Origin: Flavobacteriales bacterium
GTDB lineage: Bacteria > Bacteroidota > Bacteroidia > Flavobacteriales_F > PHOS-HE28
Assembly: GCA_016702645.1 (NCBI GenBank)
Contig: JADJDP010000050.1
Location: 186,001-250,000 of the forward strand
DNA: 64,000 nucleotides
Direction: 5' to 3'
This document shows, one piece after another, positions 7,662 through 17,346 of this stretch (positions within the stretch are counted from its first letter, which is position 1; each line of letters begins with the position of its first letter). A model generated the notes under the pieces. It saw nothing but the letters and a program-made list of their open reading frames with translations. It was not told the origin of the DNA and made no database searches. The position numbers and the translations under genes were made by a program.

Positions 7662-9137
7662 ATGTCCCGCACTTCCGCATACACCGTGGATCCCGCCCGC
7701 TTGGACGGTGTGGTACAAGAGCCGCTCTTCAAAGCGGTAGCGGCTGAAGCGACGCTCCAGAACATTTCCGCGTTCGCTATCGGCGGCTATGTGCGCGACA
7801 TGCTCATCGGCCGTCCGTGCAAGGACATCGACTTCGTGGTGGAAGGTGATGGGATCGCCTTCGCGCAAGCTGTTGCGAAGCGCTTGGGCTCGGGTCCGGT
7901 GCACGTCTTCAAGAATTTCGGGACGGCGATGTTCACCTGCACGGCGCGACACTCAGGTGGAGTTCGTCGGCGCGCGCAAGGAGAGCTACAGTCGCAACAG
8001 CCGCAAGCCCGAGGTGGAGCCGGGCACGATCCAGAACGATCAGGAACGTCGGGACTTCACGATCAATGCGCTCGCCATTTCACTCAACGCAGGGAGCTTG
8101 GGCGCGCTCGTGGATCCCTTCGGCGGCATCCTCGACCTGGACCGAGGGCCTTTGCGCACACCCTGGATCCGGACATCACCTTCAGCGATGATCCAGTGCG
8201 TATGCTGCGCGCGGTCCGCTTCGCCAACCAGCTCGGCTTCGTCATCGACCCGCCCACCTTCGATGCGATCAAACGCAACGCGAAGCGGCTGGAGATCATC
8301 AGCGCGGAACGCATCCACACGGAGCTGAACAAGATCATCGCGACGAAGAAGCCGAGCGTTGGTTTCGTGCTCTTGCTACAAAGCGGCCTCTTGCAGGAGT
8401 TTTTTCCTGAGTTCGTGGAGTTGCAAGGTGCGGAGGAGAAGTTCGGCGTCGGCCACAAGGACAACTTCTACCACACGCTCCAAGTGCTGGACAACGTGTG
8501 CGAGAAGAGCGACGATCTCTGGCTTCGTTGGGGTGCCATACTGCATGACATCGCCAAGCCGAAGACCAAGCGCTTCGAGCCCGGCCACGGTTGGACCTTC
8601 CACGGCCACGAGGACAAGGGCGCGCGCATGGTGCCCGGCATCTTCCGCCGTTTGAAGCTGCCCTTGGACGAGCAGATGAAATTCGTGCAGAAGCTGGTAG
8701 CCCTGCACCTGCGCCCCATCTCGCTTACCAAAGAGGAAGTCACCGACAGCGCGGTGCGCCGCCTGCTCTTCGATGCAGGTGACGATATCGACGCATTGAT
8801 GATCCTGTGCCGCGCCGATATCACCAGCAAGAACGACAAGAAGAAGGAGCGCTACCTGCGCAACTACGACCTGCTGATGCAGAAGCTGAAGGAGGTGGAG
8901 GCCAAGGACCACGTGCGCAACTTCCAACCACCGATCACCGGTGAGGACATCATGCGTGCGTTCAACGTGGAACCCTGCAAGCTCATCGGTGATATCAAAA
9001 CGGTGATCAAGGACGCGATCCTCGATGGCGTGATCCACAATGATCGCGCAGAGGCTTGGCAGTTGATGCTGGATGCGGGAAGGAAGCTCGGTGCGGAGCC
9101 GGTGGTCGTTGAAGACGAGCAGGCGCAAAAGCCGTGA
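7662..9137 (+). CDS. cca: CCA-adding tRNA nucleotidyltransferase with HD domain (two frameshifts)
   Basis: Class II nucleotidyltransferase that builds or repairs the CCA end of tRNAs. It has the N-terminal palm motif AIGGYVRDMLIGRPCKDIDFVV (GGxVRD and DxD catalytic Asp residues), then GARKESY and RRDFTINALAI, then the tRNA-binding head with DDPVRMLRAVRFANQLGF. A C-terminal HD domain follows with GAILHDIAKP, FHGHEDKGA and a later catalytic Asp region. Length is about 490 residues, normal for Bacteroidota. The start at 7662 (MSRTSAY) is the first after the G/C stretch. The reading frame changes near 7945 and returns near 8150, where an ACACCCTGG run seems to lack one C. Because the gene is essential, these are probably sequence errors. 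Confidence 0.9.
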   Translation: MSRTSAYTVDPARLDGVVQEPLFKAVAAEATLQNISAFAIGGYVRDMLIGRPCKDIDFVVEGDGIAFAQAVAKRLGSGPVHVFKNFGTAMFTCTARHSGGVRRRAQGELQSQQPQARGGAGHDPERSGTSGLHDQCARHFTQRRELGRARGSLRRHPRPGPRAFAHTLDPDITFSDDPVRMLRAVRFANQLGFVIDPPTFDAIKRNAKRLEIISAERIHTELNKIIATKKPSVGFVLLLQSGLLQEFFPEFVELQGAEEKFGVGHKDNFYHTLQVLDNVCEKSDDLWLRWGAILHDIAKPKTKRFEPGHGWTFHGHEDKGARMVPGIFRRLKLPLDEQMKFVQKLVALHLRPISLTKEEVTDSAVRRLLFDAGDDIDALMILCRADITSKNDKKKERYLRNYDLLMQKLKEVEAKDHVRNFQPPITGEDIMRAFNVEPCKLIGDIKTVIKDAILDGVIHNDRAEAWQLMLDAGRKLGAEPVVVEDEQAQKP

Positions 9138-9721
9138 TGGGCTAGTTTCACCTCAGGGGCACGAGCGGCCGTTCAGTATCCGATCATCTATGGCGTGCTC
9201 GCTGGCAAGGTTCGTTGCTGAAGGGCCGGGTCCGCTCATCCTCCGTTGCAGATGGAACTGGTGGCCACGATGCCTGCAGTCCACGTCGTTTCATCCACCG
9301 AGTCCGCCGAGGAGCCCTGCTTGGCGGTTCGGTCTTACCCTTGCTCACAACTATGTGGTCAGCGCGCGGGGTCCTGGAGAATATCCGACCAACCAACCAC
9401 GGAGTTGCCACGCGACCGCCACCTGGCAATGCCCATGCTTGCTAGCCTTCGCCCATCTCCTGCACGGGTGCTTGACCGCACCACTACAAGAACGACGCGA
9501 ATACTGGTCCAGCCAAAAACTCACGCTCACCCCTGCGGGCTACTGGCATGGGGCTCCTCTTCGGTTCGGTGAGGAGAACAAGACCTACGTGGTTCCCGCT
9601 GTACTCCTGAGGTTCTGGCCTGATTACGTCCTATGCCACTTCAGCCGAACAAGACGTAGTGCCTTCGTTGAGAGGAGGCACGGGACAGCTTCCTTCGCTG
9701 ATCGGAACTCCACCTTCCCCA
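9138..9721. other. 584-nt gap with no recognised gene
   Basis: Neither strand gives a convincing protein: the short open frames are arginine/proline-rich and lack family motifs, signal peptides or sensible starts. No tRNA, tmRNA or RNase P signature was seen. It may hold an unrecognised small RNA, a decayed gene or the upstream control region of the next gene. Confidence 0.5.
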
Positions 9722-10314
9722 ATGCGTATCTACCGTTTCCGCGTACTGATCGACCATCCGCGAGCGAGGCCTTCCGCGACATCGAGATCGGTTCCGAGCA
9801 GACCTTCCTGGACCTGCACAAGGCGATCAAGGACGCGTTCAACTTCATTGGTCAGGAGATGGCCTGCTTTTACGTGAGCGATGAGGCGTGGGACAAGGGT
9901 TCGGAGATACCGCTCGCCGATATGGGCTTCGCTGAGGAGGGTACCGTGCCTGCGTTGATGGGACAGGTGTCCATCAGTGATCACATGCGCAGCACGAACC
10001 AGCGTTTCATCTACGCCTACGACTTCCTGCACATGTGGATGTTCATGGTGGAGTTGATCCATGCCGGTGATCCGGAGAAGGGCGTCACCTATCCCCGTGT
10101 AGTCCTGAGCATGAAGGAAGCACCGGACGAACACAGCAAGGAGGACGATCTCACTGCGGGCATCCTGGATGATGATCCATACGCGATGGACTCGGAGGTG
10201 CACCACTTCGAGGAAGGTGAGGACGAGGATGGCGGTCACGACGCAGAAGAGGGCGAGGACCATAATGAGTTCGGCCACGGCAGTATCGACGATCTTGGGG
10301 AGGAGTATCGTTGA
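9722..10314 (+). CDS. pRiA4b ORF-3-like (TnpR/IS1096 passenger-type) protein, frameshifted
   Basis: About 197 residues. It starts MRIYRFRVLIDH and continues FRDIEIGSEQTFLDLHKAI, then FYVSDEAWDKGSEIPLADMG and FIYAYDFLHMWMFMVELI, which is the plasmid pRiA4b ORF-3-like family as found chromosomally in Bacteroidota. The C terminus is a long acidic tail rich in Glu, Asp and His. The frame shifts near 9760, where CATCCGCGAG appears to have lost one C, so N and C parts lie in different frames. The family's biochemical role is unknown; despite the name there is no sign of an insertion sequence here. Confidence 0.8.
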
Positions 10315-10490
10315 GCGGGGCTCAAGGGGCGGCTGGCAGTAGCAGGGGCAGGAGCAAGTATGGTCGGCTACGATGGTGGCGAGCCGACTTCGCCTCGAAG
10401 GCCGATCGCCAACCCGTGTGATGGAGTATTTGCCCCTGCACCTGCCAGCTGCCCCTGCTTCTTGGAACCGTCCCCGTATTTTCGCCCCCG

Positions 10491-12527
10491 ATGTCCTTCC
10501 TGCACCCGGCCTTTTTGTGGGCGCTCACCGCCCTGGCCATACCGGTGCTCATCCACCTTTTCCAGCTAAGGCGTTTCAAGCGTATCGATTTTCCCAATGT
10601 GCGCTTCCTCGCGGAAGTGTCGCAGCAAACGCGGGCCCGCAAGAAGGTTCAGCACTGGTTGGTACTGCTGGCACGCTGCCTCGCCATCGCCAGCTTGGTC
10701 CTTGCCTTCGCACAACCCTACCTGCCCGGTGCGGGCGGCGCGGTGAAGGCCGGTCCGCGCGCGGTGTCCATTTACATCGATGACAGCTACAGTATGGACG
10801 GCCAGAACGCCAGCGGCCGCCTGCTGGACCAGGCCCGCAAGGGCGCGCAGGAAACCGTTATGGCTTATGGTGCCACGGATCGGTACCAAGTTCTTACCGG
10901 ACGCTTCGAGGGAAAGGAGCAGGTCCTCCTCGGTAGGGATGAAGCATTGCAAGCTGCTGCACAGGTGGATGTTTCAGCTTACACGCGACCGATCTCGAAG
11001 GTGCTCGCCCGCCAGCGAGAAGCACTGGCCACGAGCGATGCCCTTACCAAACGTGCCTTCCTCTTCACTGATCTGCAAACGAGCATAGCAGATGTGGATG
11101 CCTGGACCAACGACAGCACCATTCCCACGGTGATCGTTCCCCTGCCTTCGGATCGTACCGACAACTAGGCGTGGATAGCGTCTGGTTCGCCAGTCCCGTG
11201 CGTCGCTTGGGACAGAACGAAGTGCTGCATATTGCTATCACGAACCACGGCGAACAAGAACTGGTGAACGTGCCGCTGCGCCTGAGCGTGAACGGCGAAC
11301 AGCGCGCGCTGGCCACCTTTTCGGTTGTGGGCGGCGCAACGGTGGACACCACCTTGCAATTCCTCAGTGATGCCGTTGGCGAGCATTGGGGCGAAGTTTC
11401 CATCACCGACCAGCCGGTGACCTTCGATGACAGAGCGTACATCGCCTATCGCGTCATTGACAAGAGCCGCGTCCTGCTATTGAGCGGTGGCGATGTTGAA
11501 GGCGACCGTGCCATTCAAGCCGTCTTCGGCGCGGATAGTGCGCATGCCTTTGTTCAGAGCAGCTACCGCGAAGTGGATCTCGCCGCACTGGAACAACAGG
11601 ACCTGGTGGTTCTCAACGCGCTTCCGGAAGTCGCCAGTGGTTTAGGCCAAGCCCTCGAGGCATTCCTGCAGAACGGAGGAAGCGTAGTGGTCTTTCCGCC
11701 GAGCGGTGGCGACCCTTCCCGCTACGCGGATCTCTTCGCGCAATTGGGCGCTACACAGCCCGCGCATGGACACCGTGCGGGTGAAAGTTGAACGCATCGA
11801 TCTGGAACAGCCGTTCTATCGCGACATCTTCCAGACCATGCCACGCAACGTGGATCTGCCCATGGTCCGTGAGCGATGGAGCATCAAACCAGCCACGGGA
11901 AGCGATGCCTTGTTGCGCATGCAGGATGGATCGGTGTACTTGAGCCGAACCGCGATCGGTCGCGGAAGCGCCTATCTGTGCGCATCACCATTGAGCGAGC
12001 GGTCCGGTAACCTGGTACGTCATGCGCTCTTCGCCACATCGCTCTTGCGCATGGCGGAATTGGCGCGTCCGATGGGTCGCTTGTACAGCAGCATTGGAGC
12101 GGATGCGGTGATACCCGTGGAAGGGATCGAGATCACCGGTGAAGAAGCGCCGCACCTGCGTGGACCGGAAGGGATCGATGTGGTGCCGGAAGTGCGCCGA
12201 GCACCCGGCAGTACAAGCCTCGCGCTGCATGACGAGGACCTGCCGCCGGGACCGTACGCGCTCACAATAGGCAAGGACACCTTGCGCATGCTCGCGCTCA
12301 ACCTTTCACGGCGCGAGAGCAACCTGAAGGCCATGGACCCGGAAGCGCTGACGAGCCTGTTGGCCGAACGCGGGCTCACGAGCTTCAGTGTGCTCACCGA
12401 AGGCGCGGAGGACCTTCCTTTGCGTCTGAGCGAACTGGACCAGGGGCGCAAGCTGTGGAAGTGGTTCATCCTGTTGGCCCTGCTCTTCCTGGCCGCTGAA
12501 ACGATCCTGATACGCACCGTACGATGA
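10491..12527 (+). CDS. BatA-domain membrane protein (N-terminal double-TM), two frameshifts
   Basis: About 678 residues after joining three frames. The N terminus is the double-transmembrane BatA domain: MSFLHPAFLWALTALAIPVL, LIHLFQLRRFKRIDFPNVRFL, then a second hydrophobic helix. Next comes a von Willebrand A-like segment with the metal-site motif IYIDDSYSMDG (DxSxS), a long periplasmic region, and a C-terminal membrane anchor WFILLALLFLAAETILI. Bacteroidota proteins of this type accompany the Bat aerotolerance and MoxR systems, though no MoxR ATPase lies here. Frame changes occur near 11165 (AACTAGGC lacks one T relative to the expected reading N-L-G-V-D-S) and near 11757. It overlaps the next start by 4 nt, so the two are translationally coupled. 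Confidence 0.85.
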
Positions 12528-13853
12528 GCGAACTGATCCTGCGCCAAGTGAAGGTGGTGGACCCCGGTGGCCCTCACCATGATGCGACCATCGATGTCCT
12601 CATATCGAAGGGGAGCCATCCAAAAGATCGGGGCACGACTGCCAAAAGGTGCTGCGCGCGAGGTGAAGATGGAAGGCTTGCATCTGAGCCCTGGTTGGGT
12701 GGACCTGCGCGCGCACTTTCGTGATCCCGGCGAGGAATGGAAACAAGGGATCACCAACGGACTGGATGCGGCAGCCGCCGGAGGTTTCACCACCGTTTGC
12801 GTGCTACCAAGCACTGCGCCGGTGAACGACGGCCGTTCGGGGATCGACTACATACAACGCCGCGCTGCGGGACATGCTGTGCGTCTTTTGCCATTGGGAG
12901 CGATCACCAAAGGGACCAAGGGCGAACAACTAGCGGAACTGCACGACATGCAACTTGCCGGTGCTGTTGGCTTCAGCGATGACCAGCACACGGTGCGGAA
13001 CACACGGTTGATGATGCTGGCGCTCCAGTACGTGCGTGGGCTTCCCGGTGCATCCCTGCCAGTCATGGTCTTCCCGAACGATCCCGACCTGTGTGCGAAG
13101 GGCATGATGCATGAAGGGCCTATGAGCACACGGCTTGGCATGCGCGGTATACCGCCGATGGCTGAGACCGTCGCATTGGCACGCGACATCGCCCTGCTTG
13201 AATACGCGGGTGGTCGTTTGCATGCTGCAACGATATCACGGCTGGTAGCGTGGAACTCATCCGCCAGGCGAAGGCTCGCAAACTCAAGGTGACCGCATCC
13301 GTCGCAGCGCACAACCTGCTTTTGGACGATGGCTGCCTGCGCGGTTTCGAGACCTGTTACAAGGTGATGCCGCCCTTGCGTGACAGCGAACACATCGACG
13401 CGTGCCCTGAGGACCGTGAGCACAAGGTGCTGGAGTTCGGCCCTGCCGCGTTCGGGATCATTGGCTTGGAAACGGCTTTCGCTGTTGCGAACACCGCGCT
13501 GAAAGGAAGTACGAGCCTTCGTCGCATCATTGAGCGGCTCACGCACGGTCCACGCGCTGTGCTCGGAGTGCCGACCGTTCACATCACCGAAGGAGCTACC
13601 GAACTCACCCTCTTCGATCCGGAAGCTGACTGGACCTGCACGGAGGAAGACCTGCCCAGTCGCTCGCACAACACGCCTTTCCTCGGCCAACGCTTCACGG
13701 GGCGACCTGCTAGGCATCGTGGGCAACGGAACGTTAAGGCTCGCTCCGGCGTTTGGCCGAAGTGCACGCGGCCGAAGGTCTGCTGAACTTGTCTCAGCAT
13801 CTGGCTGTTTGCGGGAGCGTTACCTAAGGGGCCCTGAAACAAGTTCAGGGTGA
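12524..13853 (+). CDS. pyrC: Dihydroorotase-like amidohydrolase, apparently missing a metal-binding His; frameshifted
   Basis: Joined across frames it reads as a class I dihydroorotase: MSELILRQVKVVDPGGPHHD, GWVDLRAHFRDPGEEWK, AAAAGGFTTVCVLPSTAPVN, FSDDQHTVRN and GIIGLETAFAVANTAL. Active enzymes have HxHxR in the first motif; here it is LRAHFRD, so the first metal-binding His is Arg. Many Bacteroidota carry such a non-catalytic dihydroorotase paralogue, in some organisms a structural partner of aspartate carbamoyltransferase, so pyrimidine synthesis should not be assumed from this gene alone. Frame changes lie near 12607, 13240 and 13695. The last frame runs into an intergenic palindrome cluster and ends at 13853; the native end may be near 13735. 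Confidence 0.8.
13781..13799. repeat. Short palindromic repeat, copy 1 of 3
   Basis: TGCTGAACTTGTCTCAGCA has inverted arms TGCTGA/TCAGCA around an ACTTGTC centre. It belongs to the dispersed CTGAAACAAGTTCAG-type palindromes common in Bacteroidota intergenic DNA, and lies at the 3' end of the dihydroorotase-like gene. Confidence 0.65.
13832..13850. repeat. Short palindromic repeat, copy 2 of 3
   Basis: CCCTGAAACAAGTTCAGGG has perfect 7-bp arms (CCCTGAA/TTCAGGG) and a 5-nt loop. Sitting between two convergent genes, it may also act as a bidirectional terminator-like hairpin, although no T-run follows. Confidence 0.7.
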
Positions 13854-13858
13854 CTCCC

Positions 13859-13876
13859 TACGAAACAAGTTCAGTA
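13859..13876. repeat. Short palindromic repeat, copy 3 of 3 (partial)
   Basis: TACGAAACAAGTTCAGTA keeps the AAACAAGTTCAG core of copy 2, with weaker arms. The three copies lie within 100 nt between the dihydroorotase-like gene and the lipoprotein gene. Confidence 0.55.
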
Positions 13877-13885
13877 TGACCACCG

Positions 13886-14449
13886 CTACTGTGCAGCGGC
13901 GGTGCTGTCCTGCATCGCCTTGAACTTGGCGATGAGTTCCTCGTCCGTGAGCCCAAGGTTCTGCATCATCACCTTGGCGTCGCGCGCGAACAAGGTGGTC
14001 CGGGAAATTGTTGATCACCTGCTGGTAGGCCACGCGAGCTTCACCCAAGCGGTCGAGATCATCGTCCAGGGTGAGCGCCTTCATGTAGAGCACGTCCACA
14101 TTGCGCTTCCAGCTTGGATAGTCCTTGATGATGCGGTCGTACAATTTCAAGCTGCCCTCGGGGTCGTGCATGCTCTTCACGGTACCTGCTGCGCGGAAGA
14201 GGTACTCGGGTGCCCGACTGTCCAGCGGGTATGCGGCCACATAGGCCTTGTACACATCCACCATTGCTTGCGCACTACGCAGGTCGAAGGCCCGGTTGTC
14301 GAACAAGGAATCCTCCATGTGGCGGATCCGCTTCTGGGCCTCTGCCATCTTGGTGTCCACTTCCGCAGGGCCATCATTCCCACCGCAGGCGAAGACCACG
14401 AGCGGCAACAGCAGTAGCAGCGACTTGTGCGGGCTGGGGACATCTTCAT
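13886..14449 (-). CDS. TPR-like lipoprotein (frameshifted)
   Basis: About 187 residues. A hydrophobic N terminus runs LLLLLPLVVFAC followed by GGND, a typical lipobox cysteine, so it is probably anchored to the periplasmic or outer membrane. The body has tetratricopeptide-like helices: AMVDVYKAYVAAYPLDSRAPEYLF, LKLYDRIIKDYPSWKRNVDVL and ARVAYQQVINNFPDHL. The C terminus in the corrected frame ends DSTAAAQ at a TAG covering 13886-13888. Frame changes are needed near 14430 (between MKMSP and the hydrophobic stretch) and near 14000 (an extra base in GACCACCTTGTTCGC on the coding strand). It resembles YfgM/BamD-like TPR lipoproteins, but no specific function can be given. It follows def on the same strand. 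Confidence 0.75.
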
Positions 14450-14456
14450 GATCGTC

Positions 14457-15039
14457 TCATTTCGAGGGGTGAAACGCATCTTGTACTTCGCATCGGTCTT
14501 GCCACGCGGAAATGTCCTTCAACTTGCCTTGCAACAACCGACGGCGCAAGGGTGGCGGGTGGTCCGTGAAGAGCACCCCGTCCAGGTGATCGTGTTCATG
14601 CTGGATCGCGCGTGCAGCGAACCCTTCAAAGGTCTCCTCGTGCTCCTTGAACTTTTCGTCCTGGTATTGCAGCACGATCCTGGGCTGGCGCAATACTTCC
14701 TCCCGGATATTGGGGATGCTGAGGCAGCCTTCTTCAAAGGGCCACTCCTCCCCTTCCTCTTCCACGATATACGGGTTGATGAAGACCTTCTTGAAGTCCT
14801 TCAGGTGCGCATCTGCCGTTGGCTTGCCGTCTTCGTCCTCTGCAAAGGGAGATGCATCAACGATGAAGAGGCGAATGCTCTGACCGATCTGCGGTGCAGC
14901 AAGACCCACACCGTTGGCAGCGTACATCGTTTCCATACATGTCGCCGATAAGCTGCCCCAGGCCGGGATGACCGGGTTCAATGTCCTTGGCCACCTTCTT
15001 CAGGACCGGGTCACCGTAAGCGCGAATAGGGAGGATCAT
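14457..15039 (-). CDS. def: Peptide deformylase (frameshifted)
   Basis: About 193 residues. It starts MILPIRAYGDPVLKKVAKDI and has all three deformylase motifs: GVGLAAPQ, EGCLS, and the metal-binding HExxH-type QHEHDHLDG. It removes the formyl group from nascent proteins and is essential. The frame changes near 14935 (between LIGDM and ETMYAANG). Near 14500 a second frame gives KTDAKYKMRF, which looks more like the family C terminus than the frame that stops at 14457, so the exact 3' end is uncertain. It lies just upstream of the TPR lipoprotein on the same strand. Confidence 0.88.
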
Positions 15040-15198
15040 GATCGGGGCGCGAAAATACACGGGCGCCTTCATTGCAGGCAGTTGGCGGGGGCAAAACCGG
15101 ACCATTGAGGCGAGAGTCGAAGGGCGACCCATAACCTTACGAACGACCACCATGCCCCTGCTTCTGCCAACGGCCCAGGTGACTTCCCGAACGCATCT

Positions 15199-16662
15199 TT
15201 GCCGCCCATGCGTCGAAGCAAACCGAAAGAAACCATCATCTGGGAAGGAGGGCCCATCACGAGCGCTGGTGCCCAAGGCAAGTCGCTGGCCAAGGTGGAC
15301 GGCTTGGTGGTCTTCGTTACCGGTGCGGTACCGGGCGATGTTGCCGACCTGCGCGTGCTGAAGAAGAAAAAGAGCTACGCGGAAGCCATCGCCATCCGCA
15401 TCGTCAGCCCATCACCGGACCGGGTTGTACCCTTCTGTCCGCACTTCGGGACTTGCGGGGGTTGCAAGTGGCAGGACCTCTCCTACCCAAAACAACTCGA
15501 GTACAAGCAACAACAGGTGATCGATAACCTGGAGCGGCTCGGTGGGTTGGAGTTACCCCCGGTGACGCCGATCATGCCCTCGGCAGGGCTCACGCACTAC
15601 CGGAACAAGCTGGAGTTCACCTTCAGTAATAGCCGGTGGTTCACGAAGGAAGAGATCGGCACCCAAGACGCACTCACGGACCGCAACGCGCTGGGCTTCC
15701 ACATCCCCATGCGCTTCGATCGTGTGTTGGACATCAACGTCTGCCACTTACAACCCGAACCGAGCGACGCTATCCGCGCGTTCGTTCGGGAGCATGCGCG
15801 CGAGCACGGACTTTCGTTCTACAACATCCGCGAACATGCGGGTTGGTTGCGCACGTTGTTGATCCGGACCACCCTTCGACAAGCTCAGGGTGACAGTGCG
15901 GAGTGCATGGTGCTTCTTGCGCTGGGTCACGAGGACGTGGAGGCACGCGAACGCCTGCTCGCAGCATTGGTGGATGCGTTCCCGCAGATCACCTCGGTGC
16001 TTTGGACGATCAACCAAAAGAAGAACGACACGATCTATGACCTGGACATCCATCTCTTCCATGGTCGAGATCATATCGTGGAAGAACTGCCAGATGGTCC
16101 GGGAGGCAAACCATTGAAATTCCGCATCGGGCCGAAGACCTTCTTCCAGACCAATCCCCGACAGACCATCGCGATGTACAGGTCGGTGCGCGACCTCGCG
16201 GGGCTCAATGGCACGGAAAACGTGTACGATCTGTACTGCGGCGCGGGAAGCATCACGCTGTACCTCGCTGGGCAGGCCAAACACATCGCAGGCGTTGAAC
16301 TTGTGCCGGAAAGCGTTGCCGACGCTCGCGTGAACGCGGAGTACAACAGCATCACGAACGTGAGCTTCGCCGCAGGCGACATGAAGAAGGTGCTGGATCC
16401 CACCTTCGTTTCGCAGCATGGTAAGCCGGATGTTATCATCACCGATCCACCACGCGCTGGTATGGACGAACCTGTCGTGCGCCACATGCTGGAACTGGAC
16501 CCGCAACGCATCGTGTACGTAAGTTGCAATCCAGCCACACAAGCGCGCGATCTGGCGATCCTCAACGATCGCTACCGCATCGACTTCGTGCAACCCGTGG
16601 ACATGTTCCCGCACACCTACCACGTGGAGAACGTGGTCCGATTGATACGACGCAACGACTGA
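15199..16662 (+). CDS. rlmD: 23S rRNA (uracil-C5)-methyltransferase RlmD-like, with an inserted palindromic repeat
   Basis: A 487-residue TrmA/RumA-family enzyme (484 if ATG 15208 is used). It has an N-terminal TRAM-like domain, the [4Fe-4S] cysteines in CPHFGTCGGC, the SAM-binding region YDLYCGAGSITLYLA, the catalytic region ITDPPRAGM and the nucleophile Cys in YVSCNPATQARD. It methylates a uridine of 23S rRNA to m5U. About residues 225-233, TLRQAQGDS is encoded by a CCCTTCGACAAGCTCAGGG-type palindromic repeat at 15872-15895, an in-frame insertion in the middle domain. The next gene starts within its stop codon (TGATG), so the two are coupled. Confidence 0.92.
   Translation: MPPMRRSKPKETIIWEGGPITSAGAQGKSLAKVDGLVVFVTGAVPGDVADLRVLKKKKSYAEAIAIRIVSPSPDRVVPFCPHFGTCGGCKWQDLSYPKQLEYKQQQVIDNLERLGGLELPPVTPIMPSAGLTHYRNKLEFTFSNSRWFTKEEIGTQDALTDRNALGFHIPMRFDRVLDINVCHLQPEPSDAIRAFVREHAREHGLSFYNIREHAGWLRTLLIRTTLRQAQGDSAECMVLLALGHEDVEARERLLAALVDAFPQITSVLWTINQKKNDTIYDLDIHLFHGRDHIVEELPDGPGGKPLKFRIGPKTFFQTNPRQTIAMYRSVRDLAGLNGTENVYDLYCGAGSITLYLAGQAKHIAGVELVPESVADARVNAEYNSITNVSFAAGDMKKVLDPTFVSQHGKPDVIITDPPRAGMDEPVVRHMLELDPQRIVYVSCNPATQARDLAILNDRYRIDFVQPVDMFPHTYHVENVVRLIRRND
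15872..15895 (+). repeat. Palindromic repeat element inside rlmD
   Basis: CCCTTCGACAAGCTCAGGG followed by TGACA is one of the common dispersed palindromic repeats of environmental Bacteroidota and is normally intergenic. Here it sits in frame inside rlmD and adds roughly ten residues without breaking the gene. Confidence 0.7.
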
Positions 16663-17252
16663 TGGACATCTCGTTGGACCGCTATTTCTGGGAGACCCGC
16701 TACAGCAGTGGCGATACGGGTTGGGACCTTGGCGCGCCATCCACTCCGTTGAAGGAGTACCTCGATCAGCTCACGAACACGGAGCTGCGGATCCTGATAC
16801 CCGGAAGCGGTCGTGCATACGAGGCGGAGTACGCGCACATACTGGGCTTCTCCAATGTGTTCGTGATCGACCTGACGGATGGGCCGTTCAACGATCTGAT
16901 CGCACGTTGCCCTTCATTCCCGAAGGAACATATGATCGTCGGCGACTTCTTCAAGCACGAGGGCATTTACGACCTGATCATCGAGCAGACCTTCTTCTGC
17001 GCGATCGATCCATCGTTGCGTTCGCGCTATGTCGAACGCATGCACCACTTGCTCGCTCCAGGTGGCAAGCTCGTCGGTGTCCTGTTCGATGATCCGCTCA
17101 ACAAGGACAAGCCGCCGTTCGGAGGGCATCGCGCGGACTACCTGCCGCTTTTCGGAAAGCACTTCTCCCAAGTGACGATGGAACCATGCTACAACTCGAT
17201 CGCGCCCCGTGCCGGTCGCGAACTCTGGTTGTGCGCTCAGAAGGATCGTTGA
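16662..17252 (+). CDS. TPMT-family SAM-dependent methyltransferase
   Basis: A 196-residue protein that starts MDISLDRYFWETRYSSGDTG, with the W...GDTGWDLG entry typical of thiopurine S-methyltransferase-like proteins. The SAM motif is ILIPGSGRAYEAEY, and EQTFFCAIDPSLR and LAPGGKLVGVLF follow. Bacterial members methylate small thiol, selenium or tellurium compounds or other nucleophiles; the substrate here is not identifiable. The start codon overlaps the rlmD stop by one base, which supports both the start and cotranscription. Confidence 0.85.
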   Translation: MDISLDRYFWETRYSSGDTGWDLGAPSTPLKEYLDQLTNTELRILIPGSGRAYEAEYAHILGFSNVFVIDLTDGPFNDLIARCPSFPKEHMIVGDFFKHEGIYDLIIEQTFFCAIDPSLRSRYVERMHHLLAPGGKLVGVLFDDPLNKDKPPFGGHRADYLPLFGKHFSQVTMEPCYNSIAPRAGRELWLCAQKDR

Positions 17253-17346
17253 GAACGGTGCGGGATCGGACCCACCTGTAGCATTGGATCTTTCGCTTGC
17301 CGACGCGTCCGGATCTTTTCTCATCTTCAGCCTCCCGTTCGCCAGC

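Noticed and set aside
7190..7680. Several long proline/glycine/arginine-rich reading frames on both strands
   Set aside because: They exist only because the G/C homopolymer stretch contains no stop codons; none has a domain or sensible start.
6711..9137. An 808-residue PaaD-tRNA nucleotidyltransferase fusion
   Set aside because: The two parts belong to unrelated complete families and are joined only through the G/C artefact with a damaged paaD stop.
9722..10314. An insertion sequence, suggested by the IS1096/TnpR-like name of the protein
   Set aside because: There is no transposase, no terminal inverted repeats and no target duplication; the family is a chromosomal protein in many Bacteroidota.
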